Shown piece after piece: positions 38,810-48,401 of a stretch of DNA of 64,000 bases. Made by a program: the position numbers and the translations under genes. The notes beneath the pieces are model-generated. The model was given only the letters and a program-made list of their open reading frames with translations. It was not told the origin of the DNA and did not search any database. Source of the DNA: Rhodomicrobium lacus (GTDB taxonomy: Bacteria > Pseudomonadota > Alphaproteobacteria > Rhizobiales > Rhodomicrobiaceae); the NCBI RefSeq assembly GCF_003992725.1, contig NZ_RZNF01000012.1:434001-498000 (forward strand), given 5' to 3'. How positions within the stretch are numbered: position 1 is the first letter of the stretch; every line of letters starts with the position of its first letter.

Positions 38810-39280
38810 TCAGGAACGCTTTTCACCGAGAAGGGCCTGCAATTCGGCCTGTTCTTCGGGTGTGAGCGGCTTCGCACCCGCCGTTTCGAGGGGTTTGCGG
38901 CGGACGAGACGCGCGGCAAGCAACAAGCCTCCCCCGATGAGCAGCACAGGCGCTGCCCATAACAACAGGGTGTTGAATGTGAAAGGCGGCTTCAGAAGCA
39001 CGAAGTTGCCGTACCGCGCCACCACATAGTCGAGCACTTCCGTGTTCGTTCGCCCTTTTTCGAGCTGCTGGCGGACGATGATGCGCAGATCCTTGGCGAG
39101 CGGCGCGTCGGAATCGTCGATGGACTGGTTCTGGCAGACGAGGCAGCGAAGCCCGGCAGAAATGTCGCGCGCGCGCTGTTCGAGGGCCGGGTCTTTCAGT
39201 TGCTCCTGCGGATCGACGGCGAGCGCGGGCGTGACCGCGGCGGCGAACGTCAGGGCGAGCAGTGCAAGGAAGGAACGCAT
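38810..39280 (-). CDS. ccmH: Cytochrome c maturation protein CcmH
   Basis: Membrane-anchored thiol-disulfide protein that reduces apocytochrome CxxCH cysteines before heme attachment. The 156-residue protein has a signal peptide, the redox motif RCLVCQNQSIDDSDA near residue 47, a transmembrane segment LLLWAAPVLLIGGGLLLAA near 106-124, and a Glu-rich cytoplasmic tail. It starts 3 bases after ccmF and is the last gene of ccmIEFH. Confidence 0.96.
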   Translation of the reverse strand: MRSFLALLALTFAAAVTPALAVDPQEQLKDPALEQRARDISAGLRCLVCQNQSIDDSDAPLAKDLRIIVRQQLEKGRTNTEVLDYVVARYGNFVLLKPPFTFNTLLLWAAPVLLIGGGLLLAARLVRRKPLETAGAKPLTPEEQAELQALLGEKRS

Positions 39281-39283
39281 GTC

Positions 39284-41284
39284 TTACTCCGCTGGCAGGG
39301 CCGGGCCGATCTTGGGCGATTGCGAAAGCGGCGGCTTCCCCGCTCGCTGGCCAACGCCGATGCGCAGGCGCCGATCGAGCAGAGACAGGAACCCGCCGAT
39401 GAACATGAGAACCGCGCCGCCCCAGATCCACCGCACGAACGGGTGATAATAGGCACGGATCGAATAGGCACCGCCCGGCGCCTCATTCCCGAGCACCACG
39501 TAGACATCCGCGAACGGACGCACCGCGATGCCCGCCGCCGTGGTGGATTGCGGAGGCGCATCGTATTTTTTCTTCGCCGAGGTGATGGTGCCTATCACGC
39601 GATCGCCGCTCTTCAGCTCGAAGTCGCCAGCCTGCGCCGTGTAGTTCGGCCCCGGCTCGTCATAGACCTTCTTGAAGGTGATGCTGTAGCTGCCGACATC
39701 GATGCTGTCGCCGGGCTTCATGACCGCGAGATGCTCGGCATTCCATGCGGTCGTGCCCGCGATGCCGATGACGCTGACAGCGAGGCCGACATGTCCGAGC
39801 GTCGCGCCCCATTGGCTGCGCCGCATGTTGGCGATGCGCCGCGCCGTCTCGCCGAAGGAAACCTGGGCAAAACGCGCGCGCCAGAGCACTTCCCACACCG
39901 CGCCCGCGAATACCCATGCGCCCAGCGTCAGCGCGAGGCCGGTCTTGAAGCCGGCTCCCGCCATGACGGACGCGATCCCGACGATAACAGCGGCGACCGC
40001 AGCCGGGATGAGCCGGCGCGCCGCTTCATCGAGATCGCCACGCTTCCACGCGGTGAAGATGCCGAACGGAAGGAGAAGGAGCAGCGGCAGGAAGATCCAG
40101 ACGACCGTCGAATTGAAGAACGGAGCGCCGACCGAAATCTTGTCGCCGGTGGCGGCTTCCAGCGCGAGCGGATAGAGGGTGCCGACAAAGACGACGCCGC
40201 AGGACACCGTAAGGAACAGATTGTTCAGCACGAGGCTCGATTCGCGCGACACCACCGAAAAGGCCGTGCTGGCGGCAAGCGAATTCGAGCGCCAGGAGAA
40301 AAGGAGCAGGCCGCCCGCCGTGAACAGACTCACGATGACGAGAATGAAGACGCCGCGCGACGGGTCCGATGCGAAGGAGTGCACCGAAGTCAGCACGCCC
40401 GAACGCACGAGGAAGGTGCCGAGCAGGCTGAAGCTGAAGGTAAGGATCGCAAGCAGGATCGTCCACGCCTTCAGACTGTCGCGCTTCTCCATCACGATGG
40501 CGGAATGCAACAGCGCCGTGCCGGTCAGCCACGGCATGAGCGAAGCATTCTCCACCGGATCCCAGAACCACCAGCCGCCCCAGCCGAGCGTGTAATAGGC
40601 CCACCAGGAACCGATGGCGATGCCGATGGTGAGGAAAATCCATGCAGCGAGCGTCCACGGCCGCACCCAGCGCGCCCATGCGCTGTCGACGCGCCCGAGA
40701 AGCAGCGCCGCAATGGCGAAGGAAAAGGCCATCGAGAAGCCGACATAACCCGCATAGAGCAGCGGCGGATGGATCGCGAGCGCCGGATCCTGCAGGATCG
40801 GGTTAAGCCCCTGCCCTTCGAACAGCGCATTCGGGATGCGGACGAACGGGTTCGATGTCACGACGATGAACAGCGTGAATGTGAAGAGGATCAGCCCCTG
40901 AATGGAGAGCACCGCCGACCGCAGATCGAGCGGCAGGTTCTGGCCGAACAGCCAAACCGCCGCGCCGAACAGTGCGAGGATCAGCACCCACAGGAGCATC
41001 GAGCCTTCGTGGTTCCCCCACACGCCGGAAATCTTGTAGAGAAGCGGCTTTGCCGAATGGGAGTTTTCCCAGACGTTCGCCACCGAGAAATCGGAATTGA
41101 TATGCGCCCAGAGCAGCGCCGCGAAGGAGCCCGCGATCAGCAGGAAAGCGATCGGAGCGGCGGCGTCGGCCATGGCCATGAGGCGCGTATCGCGCATGCG
41201 CAAACCGGCGAGCGGCGCGGCAAACTGCACAACGGCGACGAAGAGAGCGAGGATGAGGGCGAAGTGGCCCAGTTCAACGATCAC
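39284..41284 (-). CDS. ccmF: Cytochrome c heme lyase subunit CcmF
   Basis: Large inner-membrane subunit that, with CcmH and CcmI, joins heme from CcmE to apocytochrome c. The product has about 666 residues and many membrane helices. The heme-handling WWD motif is WGGWWFWDPVENASLMPW. I prefer the GTG at 41284, which gives the family N-terminus (V/M)IVELGHFALILALF; upstream codons to 41401 encode a charged extension not seen in the family. It lies 214 bases after ccmE, the only sizeable gap in ccmIEFH. Confidence 0.95.
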   Translation of the reverse strand: MIVELGHFALILALFVAVVQFAAPLAGLRMRDTRLMAMADAAAPIAFLLIAGSFAALLWAHINSDFSVANVWENSHSAKPLLYKISGVWGNHEGSMLLWVLILALFGAAVWLFGQNLPLDLRSAVLSIQGLILFTFTLFIVVTSNPFVRIPNALFEGQGLNPILQDPALAIHPPLLYAGYVGFSMAFSFAIAALLLGRVDSAWARWVRPWTLAAWIFLTIGIAIGSWWAYYTLGWGGWWFWDPVENASLMPWLTGTALLHSAIVMEKRDSLKAWTILLAILTFSFSLLGTFLVRSGVLTSVHSFASDPSRGVFILVIVSLFTAGGLLLFSWRSNSLAASTAFSVVSRESSLVLNNLFLTVSCGVVFVGTLYPLALEAATGDKISVGAPFFNSTVVWIFLPLLLLLPFGIFTAWKRGDLDEAARRLIPAAVAAVIVGIASVMAGAGFKTGLALTLGAWVFAGAVWEVLWRARFAQVSFGETARRIANMRRSQWGATLGHVGLAVSVIGIAGTTAWNAEHLAVMKPGDSIDVGSYSITFKKVYDEPGPNYTAQAGDFELKSGDRVIGTITSAKKKYDAPPQSTTAAGIAVRPFADVYVVLGNEAPGGAYSIRAYYHPFVRWIWGGAVLMFIGGFLSLLDRRLRIGVGQRAGKPPLSQSPKIGPALPAE

Positions 41285-41498
41285 GGTCTTCTTTCTCCCA
41301 TGCGCCTCTGGCGTTTTCGGTCGCCGTTTCGCGTGATTGTCTGTCGTTGCCGAGGTCCGCACGCCTTTGCCAGGATCCGGTTGCGTTCCTCGGTTCGCCA
41401 AGGTTCATCGAAAGGTTTCAGCCTTCCGATTTGAAAGCTTCTCGTTCGCGAGCCGAAATCGCTTCGCTGAAAATGCTCCCGGTTCCAAGCGCGCCCGG

Positions 41499-41963
41499 TC
41501 AGGTGCCGGGCGTCGGCGCGGGTTGCTTCCCGCTCTTCTCCTGCCAATGGCCGTTCTTTTTCAGCGCGTCCGCAACCTCCGGCGGCATGTAATTCTCGTC
41601 GTGCTTTGCGAGCACGGTATCGGCAACGAACACGCCGTTCACAAGGCGTCCCTCCGCGACCACGCCCTGCCCCTCGCGGAACAGGTCGGGCAGGATGCCC
41701 TTGTAGCTCACGGGCAAGGAAGCCGCGTTGTCGGTGACAGAGAAAACATTCACCGCGTCGGCTTCGCGCTTGTAGCTGCCCGCTGCAACGAGGCCGCCGA
41801 GGCGGAAACGCGTGGCAGGATCGGGCGCGGCCTTGGCCACCTCGGCCGGGCTCATGAAGAAAGTGACCTGCGTCTGGAGCGCACTCAGCACGAGCGTCGA
41901 GGCCACGCCGATCAGCGCAAGGCCCATCACGATCAAAACCGCGCGGCGTTTCTTTCTCGTCAT
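41499..41963 (-). CDS. ccmE: Heme chaperone CcmE
   Basis: Periplasmic heme chaperone that binds heme covalently through a His and passes it to CcmF. The 154-residue protein has an N-terminal membrane anchor ([19 protein letters not shown]), an OB-fold and the heme-binding motif with His and Tyr in [12 protein letters not shown] near residue 125. Its start overlaps the ccmI stop as ATGA. Confidence 0.97.
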   Translation of the reverse strand: MTRKKRRAVLIVMGLALIGVASTLVLSALQTQVTFFMSPAEVAKAAPDPATRFRLGGLVAAGSYKREADAVNVFSVTDNAASLPVSYKGILPDLFREGQGVVAEGRLVNGVFVADTVLAKHDENYMPPEVADALKKNGHWQEKSGKQPAPTPGT

Positions 41964-43075
41964 GTCCTCGGTTGCCCTCCCTGCCCGTTGGCGCCAAGTC
42001 CGGCTTCTTTTACGGCGGCTTCGATCTCTCGAAGAGCCTTCGCGTCGGATGCGAAAGCTTGCCGCGCGGTTTCGGCGGCGTCTTTAGCCTTGTCGTTTTC
42101 CTTCAGCACCGCGTAGGAGCGGATCAGCCTTATCCAGCCTTCGAGGTCGGACTTGTTCTCCTTGAGGCGCGCGGCAAGCCCGTCCACCATGCCGCGGATC
42201 ATCTTGCCCTGCTCTTCGGGGCTTGCCTGGGCGACATCGTTCGATTGATCCGGCGCAGAAAGAGCTGCAAGGCGCTGGTTCACAAGCTGCCTGAGCCCGG
42301 GATGCAGTTCGCCGGCGAGCATCGCCTTGTAAATTTTCTCGGCCTCGCCTCTGCGGCCATCCTGCTCGGCGATAAGACCGGTCCAGAGGCGGACGCGAAG
42401 CGACGTCGGGCTGAGCTTGGCCGCCGATTCGAAGGCGAGCCGCGCGCGATCGTTGATGCTGCCATCGTTGGCGAAGGTCAGCGCCTCTCCAAGGCCGAGA
42501 AGCTTCTCCTCGTCCATGCCGCCATATTCAATGGCGCGAGAATAGGCATCGGCTGCCTTGTCGAACAAACCGTTACGGAAATAGACCGGCGCGATGCGTA
42601 TCCATCCGGCTACGTCTTTCGGGTTCGCTCGCAGTTCGCGCTCAGCCTTCGCGATATAGACGTCGACGGTCTGCCTCTCGGGCGGCACGTTCAGACGGGC
42701 TTCGAGCGGCATATCCCGCAAGCCGGGCTGTCCATAGACGACATAGGTCGCGATGGTGCCGAGCGCGAGCAGCGCAGCCGTGGCGGCAGCGGCCACCGCG
42801 CTGTTTCCGCCGAACCCCACGCCCACGCCTTGCGATGAAGCGTTGCCCTGCCGGCTGGCGCGCAGCAGGCGCCGCGAAAGTTCAAGCCTCGTCTGGCGGG
42901 TTTCCTCCTGCCCGACGGTGCCGCGTTCGGCCTCGCGGTCGAGTTCGGCGAGCTGCGCCTTGTAGACTTCCACCTCTGACGCGCCCGCATGGGCATCGGC
43001 GGGCGCGCGCCTGAGCGAACGCGTCACCGCCAGAATTACGCCGGCCGTCAATAAAGCAAAGATTATCCAGATCAT
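41960..43075 (-). CDS. ccmI: Cytochrome c maturation protein CcmI (TPR chaperone)
   Basis: Holds the C-terminal helix of apocytochromes and delivers them to CcmF/CcmH. The N-terminal half has two membrane segments ([18 protein letters not shown] and [23 protein letters not shown]) flanking a cytoplasmic loop with a basic leucine-rich helix. The periplasmic part has TPR repeats ([10 protein letters not shown], then GEALTFAND). I prefer ATG 43075 over 43111, because it puts the first membrane helix at the N-terminus. First gene of ccmIEFH, downstream of pioC on the same strand. Confidence 0.93.
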   Translation of the reverse strand: MIWIIFALLTAGVILAVTRSLRRAPADAHAGASEVEVYKAQLAELDREAERGTVGQEETRQTRLELSRRLLRASRQGNASSQGVGVGFGGNSAVAAAATAALLALGTIATYVVYGQPGLRDMPLEARLNVPPERQTVDVYIAKAERELRANPKDVAGWIRIAPVYFRNGLFDKAADAYSRAIEYGGMDEEKLLGLGEALTFANDGSINDRARLAFESAAKLSPTSLRVRLWTGLIAEQDGRRGEAEKIYKAMLAGELHPGLRQLVNQRLAALSAPDQSNDVAQASPEEQGKMIRGMVDGLAARLKENKSDLEGWIRLIRSYAVLKENDKAKDAAETARQAFASDAKALREIEAAVKEAGLGANGQGGQPRT

Positions 43076-43356
43076 CGCGCGCGACAGTACTCCGACAGCT
43101 TCGGGTGTCAAGGCTGTGAAAGACCAGTTAATGGGGACGAGATCAAGCTGTTCAAGCCGCCTCGCTCATTGGCGGAAGCCGGTCGCGGCGATTTTCGCCG
43201 GGAGGCCCCGAAGGCCGTCAAGCGGCGAAAGACGAACCAAGCCAAGCAGGCGCGGCCTCCGCGCCCCGACGCCGAAAGGACGCGCCGCCGGAGCGACGCG
43301 CCTTCGGGCGCGGCAATCGGTCCCGTCGAGCCATCGAAAAACCGCGCCGCCCCGCG

Positions 43357-43638
43357 CTAGCCCTTCTTGGAAAAGATCTTGCAGTAGCCGTTCGGGCTGA
43401 TGGTGCCTTCGACGACGCGGCAGCTTGACGGAGCCTGGAAGTGCTGACACAGGGCGCAGTGCTTGCCGCTATTCGGAGAACCCTGATAACCGACGGCCGA
43501 CTGCGCCGCCTTCTTCGCCACCTGCGCCTCCGCGCTGCCGGCCACGAGGCCGGCTGCACCGAGCGCGCCGAGCGCATAGGCACCGAATTTCAAAACCTCG
43601 CGGCGCGTGTTTCCGGCCTTGTTGCTGGTATCGTCCAT
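43357..43638 (-). CDS. pioC: High-potential iron-sulfur protein, PioC-like
   Basis: A 93-residue periplasmic electron carrier with one high-potential 4Fe-4S cluster, expected to pass electrons from PioA to the photosynthetic reaction centre. The N-terminus has a twin-arginine signal (NTRREVLKFGAYALGALG), needed because the cluster is inserted before export. Four Cys lie in the pattern C-x2-C-x8-C-x12-C (HCALC, SSC, GYC), as in the HiPIP family. A ribosome site AGAGGAA precedes the ATG. It follows pioB after about 510 bases and has its own promoter-like sequence. Confidence 0.9.
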   Translation of the reverse strand: MDDTSNKAGNTRREVLKFGAYALGALGAAGLVAGSAEAQVAKKAAQSAVGYQGSPNSGKHCALCQHFQAPSSCRVVEGTISPNGYCKIFSKKG

Positions 43639-43889
43639 GGGAGCGTTCCTCTTTCCTTTTGTTGGTTTTCGTTGCGCCGTTTTCCGGTTCTTCGCTATTG
43701 GCAGCCGCCGCGGAAAGTCCCTTGGCTGCGATAATCGTTACATGCTTCCGCGTCGCATCCCGCCTGAAGCGGCGAAATAATACCCCGCCAAAAGACTAGG
43801 ATTTACCCGTCAGCACTTGCAGCAGGTGTATCTTTTGATCATAACTTCAGTAGAACTGGCGCCAATCCGACAATTCTACCGAGATAGAC

Positions 43890-43917
43890 TTTATAGTGTG
43901 CTTAAGCTCGGCGTCAA
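43890..43917 (-). promoter_or_regulatory. Putative sigma70 promoter for pioC
   Basis: On the minus strand TTGACG (43917-43912) is followed by a 16-base spacer and TATAAA (43895-43890). Transcription would start near 43883, about 245 bases before the pioC ATG. Sequence match is good; activity is inferred. Confidence 0.55.
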
Positions 43918-43997
43918 GCCGAACGAGAATAATTCCAAGGTAGTAATTGTCGAATTTTTCGCGGAAAGATCGAAATCGAATAAAATGCGGTCAACGG

Positions 43998-44143
43998 GCG
44001 ATGCCACTGAAATGCCGGGCATCGCCTCGTGCCCCAGTCGCCGCAAATCCGTTCCCGTGCGCCGGGCCGCTGTGGGGACGTCATGACCCGGCGCACGAAA
44101 GATGAAGTCAGGTTACGCCCCGCCGTATATTTCGGGCGGGGCG
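43998..44143 (-). promoter_or_regulatory. Three consecutive stem-loops after pioB
   Basis: CGCCCCGCC/GGCGGGGCG (44116-44143) begins 7 bases after the pioB stop. GTGCGCCGGG/CCCGGCGCAC (44057-44096) has a 20-base loop. GCGATGCC/GGCATCGC (43998-44025) has a 12-base loop. None has a clear T-run. They may protect the pioAB mRNA 3' end or reduce read-through into pioC. Confidence 0.6.
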
Positions 44144-44149
44144 CGGCAT

Positions 44150-46702
44150 TTACCATTTGAAGTTCAGCGACGTGGCGACGACGTGAACATCGTAGTTCGG
44201 ATTGTAAGCGGCCATGGAGATATCGCGGCCCTGAGCCGAAGGATCAACCAGGTACATGTATGGCGTCACAAGATCGTTCTGCCAGTTGTCCACACGGGAG
44301 TGATCCCAACTGTACTTCAGTTTCCAGTATACATCACCATCGAAGCCCGTTTTCGTAACAAGTTCCGAGTCGAACTTGTACTTCAATACCGCATCGACAC
44401 GCTGAAGGTTCGTGTTAACGGTTGGATAGGGCATACAACCGGCGAGGTAAGTAGCCGAGCCCGGTGTCGCGCAAGCGCTGTTGCCCGAGAGGTCGGTGGC
44501 CGTCCAGTTCTCCTTGCCAAAGGCGATCGAATAGCTCGCGCTGAAGTCAAACTGATCATTCAGGGCGATGTTCGCGCCGACGATGAAGGTGTCCACGTCC
44601 TCCTTCATGTTGCTCGCCCAGCGGGTATTCACAGCCGCGATGGCGCCTGTTGCGGTATTCTGCAGCGTGTTGCTGCCGACGAGATCCCTGTCGGAATTTT
44701 CATGAACATAGGCAAACACGATGCTTGTGCCCGGCTTGAACGAGTAAGCCGCCTCAATACCTCCGTTCCAGCTGTAATCCTTCAACAATCCCATCTCGTA
44801 AGTCGTCGAGGTGGTTGTCGTGTTGTTGAAAGTTACGCTGCGGGAATACGCCTTGTTCGGGTCCGTCAGATAGTCGTCATTCCGAATTCCGAAGCTTGGC
44901 GTCAACGAGAGGTTCGACAGGTACGGGATATTGTCGAACGAGAACAGCACATTGCCCTTGTTTCTGTCGCGGTTTGCGAGGTCGAACTTGCGCTCGCCCC
45001 AGTTGTTCGATGTGCCACCCGTGCCGTCCGGGTAGATCGTCGCATACCAAGCTTGTGGATCGTAACGATCGTAGCGCCTTTCCGAGTACTGGTAGCTTGC
45101 CCGCAACTGGCCGATGTCGTTCCAGCGTGCATCTGCGTAGACCTTGCCGATCAACTCGTCGGTGCGAAGCGCCTCGCGGTTGTCGCGCTCGATCCTCTCC
45201 CAGCCCGCTGAGCCGCCGACCGAGGCGTTCTTGAGAACATGGTAAGTCAAATCCCCGGACGCGTTCTGCTTGGTATAGGAATAGCCGAAGTTTCTTCTAT
45301 CCACACTCAGGGCCGTATCTTCCGAAACCCATCTCCAGAAGGTCTCGGGAGTCTGGTTATCGTTGTCGTAGTATCGATAACGAAGCGTCGACTTGAGATC
45401 GTCGGTTATGCGCGTGTTGAGTACATTATTGACGAGCAGCGCATTGACCTCGCCATTGAGGCTGGTGGCGGTGTTGTACGTACGCCCGGTCGTGGCGTCA
45501 TAGTAGGGCGAGTTGTACGTGTTTAACGTCGTGCTCCCGGTCGCGATCGTCATCGGCATGAACGGCTCGTCCTGCCGCATCGTCGTGTACTGGACGGTGT
45601 TCATGAAACGCGAACTGAACGGCAGATCGATACCGGAGGTGATATTGCCGGAATACGCCTGATTGCTTGGCATGAGGCTGACGCGTGCGCATGGCGAAGA
45701 GCTCAACGCCGTATTGTACGTACTGGCGCAGCCTGCCGAGGTTCCACCGTCCGGCAGCGTATAGAACGGATTCTGCACAGTGTAATAGCTGTATTCGTTA
45801 TCGTACGTGGAAATACCACCCGTGATCTTGACGTTGTAATGGCCGTAAGCCCAGTCGCCGGAGCGCTCGCCGGACACCTTCGCATTCTGGGTGGTGTCAT
45901 CGACCGGCCGCGGCACCTGCACCATCTGTGTACCGGCGACGCCGCCCCAGTTTACGCCGGCGACCTGCGTGCCCTCCCGCTTTTCGTGGAAATATTGGAC
46001 ACGCGCTTCCCAGTTGGGGGTTGGCGTCCAGCGCTGATCCGCTTCAAAGCGATCACGGTCGATGCCGATCTTGATCGTCTTCAGATTTGCCGCCAACGTG
46101 CTGTTGATCAGATTTTTGGCCGCGATGCCGTTGGCACTGAGCGGATTGATAAAATCGGTCTGCGCGTACTTCTTCGCCAAGTCGCCGAGATTGACATTCG
46201 TCGTCAGATAGTTGGTGCCGACGCCGTTCCAGATGCTCTGCGCGGTCGTGCTGTAGACATGCGGGATCTGGTCCCACGTCACGGTGCCGGTCAGCACACC
46301 GGTGATTCCCCAGTCGAAGATGTAGCGCTGGTTGTTGTTGCCCACATCGGTCGCGCGAAGCTCGGCCACGTACGCGCCGTCCTTGGTCTGGGCGCCGGCG
46401 GTCAGCCTCTCGAGATAGGCGCCTTCAGGAACGTTGCCATATTCTTCGTACTTCGCGATGCTTCCCTTGTCCGGGCGCTGAACGCTCGGTGTGACCCAGG
46501 CCCTGCCGATGTCGCGCGGCTTCTCAATGAAGTACCGCCCGCCGAACTCGATGTCGCCCCAGGTGTCGAGTTCGATCTTCTCTTCGGCTGCGGGCGCGGG
46601 AGCCGGGGCCGGCTTGTCGCCCGCTCGCGCCGACTGCACGGCGAACGATGCCACCGCAATCGAAAGAATACTCGTCAGCACTACCCTGCCATGAAACTCC
46701 AT
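44150..46702 (-). CDS. pioB: Decaheme-associated outer-membrane barrel, PioB/MtrB family
   Basis: An 850-residue outer-membrane beta-barrel that should sheathe the decaheme cytochrome and let electrons cross the outer membrane. A signal peptide ends near SARAGDK, followed by an Ala/Pro linker and IELDTWGDIEFGGRYF, the start of the barrel. Alternating aromatic beta-strands follow, with C-terminal VATSLNFKW. The N-terminal CxxC found in Shewanella MtrB is absent, as in PioB. I chose ATG 46702, which has GGAGGGGATC just before it. It lies 107 bases after pioA. Confidence 0.9.
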   Translation of the reverse strand: MEFHGRVVLTSILSIAVASFAVQSARAGDKPAPAPAPAAEEKIELDTWGDIEFGGRYFIEKPRDIGRAWVTPSVQRPDKGSIAKYEEYGNVPEGAYLERLTAGAQTKDGAYVAELRATDVGNNNQRYIFDWGITGVLTGTVTWDQIPHVYSTTAQSIWNGVGTNYLTTNVNLGDLAKKYAQTDFINPLSANGIAAKNLINSTLAANLKTIKIGIDRDRFEADQRWTPTPNWEARVQYFHEKREGTQVAGVNWGGVAGTQMVQVPRPVDDTTQNAKVSGERSGDWAYGHYNVKITGGISTYDNEYSYYTVQNPFYTLPDGGTSAGCASTYNTALSSSPCARVSLMPSNQAYSGNITSGIDLPFSSRFMNTVQYTTMRQDEPFMPMTIATGSTTLNTYNSPYYDATTGRTYNTATSLNGEVNALLVNNVLNTRITDDLKSTLRYRYYDNDNQTPETFWRWVSEDTALSVDRRNFGYSYTKQNASGDLTYHVLKNASVGGSAGWERIERDNREALRTDELIGKVYADARWNDIGQLRASYQYSERRYDRYDPQAWYATIYPDGTGGTSNNWGERKFDLANRDRNKGNVLFSFDNIPYLSNLSLTPSFGIRNDDYLTDPNKAYSRSVTFNNTTTTSTTYEMGLLKDYSWNGGIEAAYSFKPGTSIVFAYVHENSDRDLVGSNTLQNTATGAIAAVNTRWASNMKEDVDTFIVGANIALNDQFDFSASYSIAFGKENWTATDLSGNSACATPGSATYLAGCMPYPTVNTNLQRVDAVLKYKFDSELVTKTGFDGDVYWKLKYSWDHSRVDNWQNDLVTPYMYLVDPSAQGRDISMAAYNPNYDVHVVATSLNFKW

Positions 46703-46809
46703 GATCCCCTCCCGCGCCGCCCAAGGCGCCTCTCCTGATTCGTCTCCGCCCATTCCTGACCGGTCCGCCCGAGACCGGTCAGGTTATTGTTTTTGCTTGG
46801 TTTATATTG

Positions 46810-48252
46810 CTACCGGTGCCATCTAGATCCCGACGGCGCGTTCGAGCCGTGGATATTGCTGTGGCAGTTCTGGCAGGCCAGACTGGTTGTCCGGCGCATG
46901 TTGTTCGCCACCGAGGGATCGGCCAGACCTGCAGTCGCATGCGGGACTGTATGGCACCGCTGGCAGAGCCGCTGGCGAGCCACCACGAGCAGGCTGTTGT
47001 GCATGGAGCCGTGCGGCTCGTGGCAGTTCATGCAGTTCTCGCGAACCGGCGCATGCTCGAAGAGGAACGGACCGCGCTTGTCGGCGTGGCACTGGTAGCA
47101 GGTGTCGTTGATGGTCGCTTCCTTCAGCATCGCCGTTTCCGAAGCGCTGCCGTGCGGGTTATGACAGCTGGAGCAGCTGATCTTGCCCTCGATCATCGGC
47201 ATGTGGGCACTGCGGAGGCTCTGCGCGCGGCGATCCTTGTGGCACTGGAAGCAGGTGTCCTGCACCGTGCCCTTCGCGAGCTGGAAGCGCGGGGAAGTCT
47301 TGCGCATGACGGTGTGGCAGTCCGTGCAGGCGACGTCGCGCGTCTCGTGTGTGCTGCCCTTCCAGTAGGTGCGGTCGTTCTTCTCGTGGCACTGCAGGCA
47401 GACAGCGTTCGTGTCGGCGACGGACGTGCGCGGATCGGACTTGCGGAACGAGCGGATGCCCCCGCCGAGACGACCGCCACCCCCGTTCACGTGCGCCGAT
47501 GCGGGGCCGTGGCAGGTTTCGCAGTCCATCTTGCCTTTGGGCGTGTCCTTGCCGGCCTCGAAATTGCGGCCCATGACCGTGAACTTGAATTCGTCGAACA
47601 GATAGGCGTGGCAGACCTTGCACGGCTCCGAGCCGACGTAATACCGGCCTTCCGGATCGTCGGGCGCGGCACGGACGACCTTCGCCTTCGCATCGGCGGC
47701 GGGAGCGGCCTCGGCGGCCTGCGCCTTGCCTGCGGGAGCCTTGGCCGCGTCCGGCTTGGCTGTGTCGGGTTTGGCGGACGGGACGGATTCCGCGACCATG
47801 ATCAGATGTTCGGTTTCGGCGTCGACCCCGCCGCCGGAGCTGCCTGAGCTACCGACCAGACCGGCTTCCGGCGTGAAGAGCGCATGATTGAGGAGCGCTT
47901 TCGCGGGGCTCGCCTTCGACAGGGAAAGACCCGAGTGCGGATTTGTGCCAATGCCCCCGTGCGCGCTTTTTTTTGCTCCGTGCGCGCTCTTGGCGCCATG
48001 CGCATCGGCCGGGGCCATGCCCGAAACGTCGGGATGCCCTGCCGGAAGCGGCTTGTCGCCCGCCTGAGACTGCATCGCATAAACGAAAACGTCGGAACCG
48101 ATCGCGGCGCTTTGTCCTGCCACCGCCTGCCCGCCCGCGATAGCGACCAGAAGGCCAAGTGCCGGCAGGGTCCAAATCGCTCGCTTTCGAAGGCGCAAAC
48201 GCCCCCGCTCCGGCTCTCCACACGAAGAGCCGGTCAAATTAGAGAAAAACAT
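46810..48252 (-). CDS. pioA: Decaheme c-type cytochrome, PioA/MtrA family
   Basis: Periplasmic/outer-membrane cytochrome that takes electrons from Fe(II) or a solid donor and passes them inward. The 480-residue protein has ten CxxCH heme motifs between residues 211 and 464: CKVCH, CETCH, CLQCH, CTDCH, CFQCH, CSSCH, CYQCH, CMNCH, CQRCH and CQNCH. Before them is a signal peptide (LPALGLLVAIAGGQAVA) and an extension of about 165 residues, His/Lys-rich at 83-100 and Ala/Pro/Lys-rich at 157-200. Such an extension separates PioA from shorter MtrA proteins. AGGAGGGGGCGC precedes the ATG. Confidence 0.93.
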   Translation of the reverse strand: MFFSNLTGSSCGEPERGRLRLRKRAIWTLPALGLLVAIAGGQAVAGQSAAIGSDVFVYAMQSQAGDKPLPAGHPDVSGMAPADAHGAKSAHGAKKSAHGGIGTNPHSGLSLSKASPAKALLNHALFTPEAGLVGSSGSSGGGVDAETEHLIMVAESVPSAKPDTAKPDAAKAPAGKAQAAEAAPAADAKAKVVRAAPDDPEGRYYVGSEPCKVCHAYLFDEFKFTVMGRNFEAGKDTPKGKMDCETCHGPASAHVNGGGGRLGGGIRSFRKSDPRTSVADTNAVCLQCHEKNDRTYWKGSTHETRDVACTDCHTVMRKTSPRFQLAKGTVQDTCFQCHKDRRAQSLRSAHMPMIEGKISCSSCHNPHGSASETAMLKEATINDTCYQCHADKRGPFLFEHAPVRENCMNCHEPHGSMHNSLLVVARQRLCQRCHTVPHATAGLADPSVANNMRRTTSLACQNCHSNIHGSNAPSGSRWHR

Positions 48253-48401
48253 GCGCCCCCTCCTTGCCCGTTTTCTGCGCGCTCGGACCCGACTGAGAAG
48301 CGGTCCTTTATCGCCCGTATATTGCGCGCTATGGTCAGATTATTACGAAGCAGCAATCATATGCGCAAGATCGCATTCCATCGTTCTTTGGATGTGGAAC
48401 G

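Larger units (their letters stand above)
43639..44149. other. pioB-pioC intergenic region
   Basis: These 511 bases contain no gene. They hold three stem-loops (43998-44025, 44057-44096 and 44116-44143) and a promoter-like pair for pioC (43890-43917). Confidence 0.6.

Noticed and set aside
39200-41434. 744-codon open frame on the plus strand
   Set aside because: Antisense to ccmF. It is extremely rich in Arg, Glu and His with no motifs.
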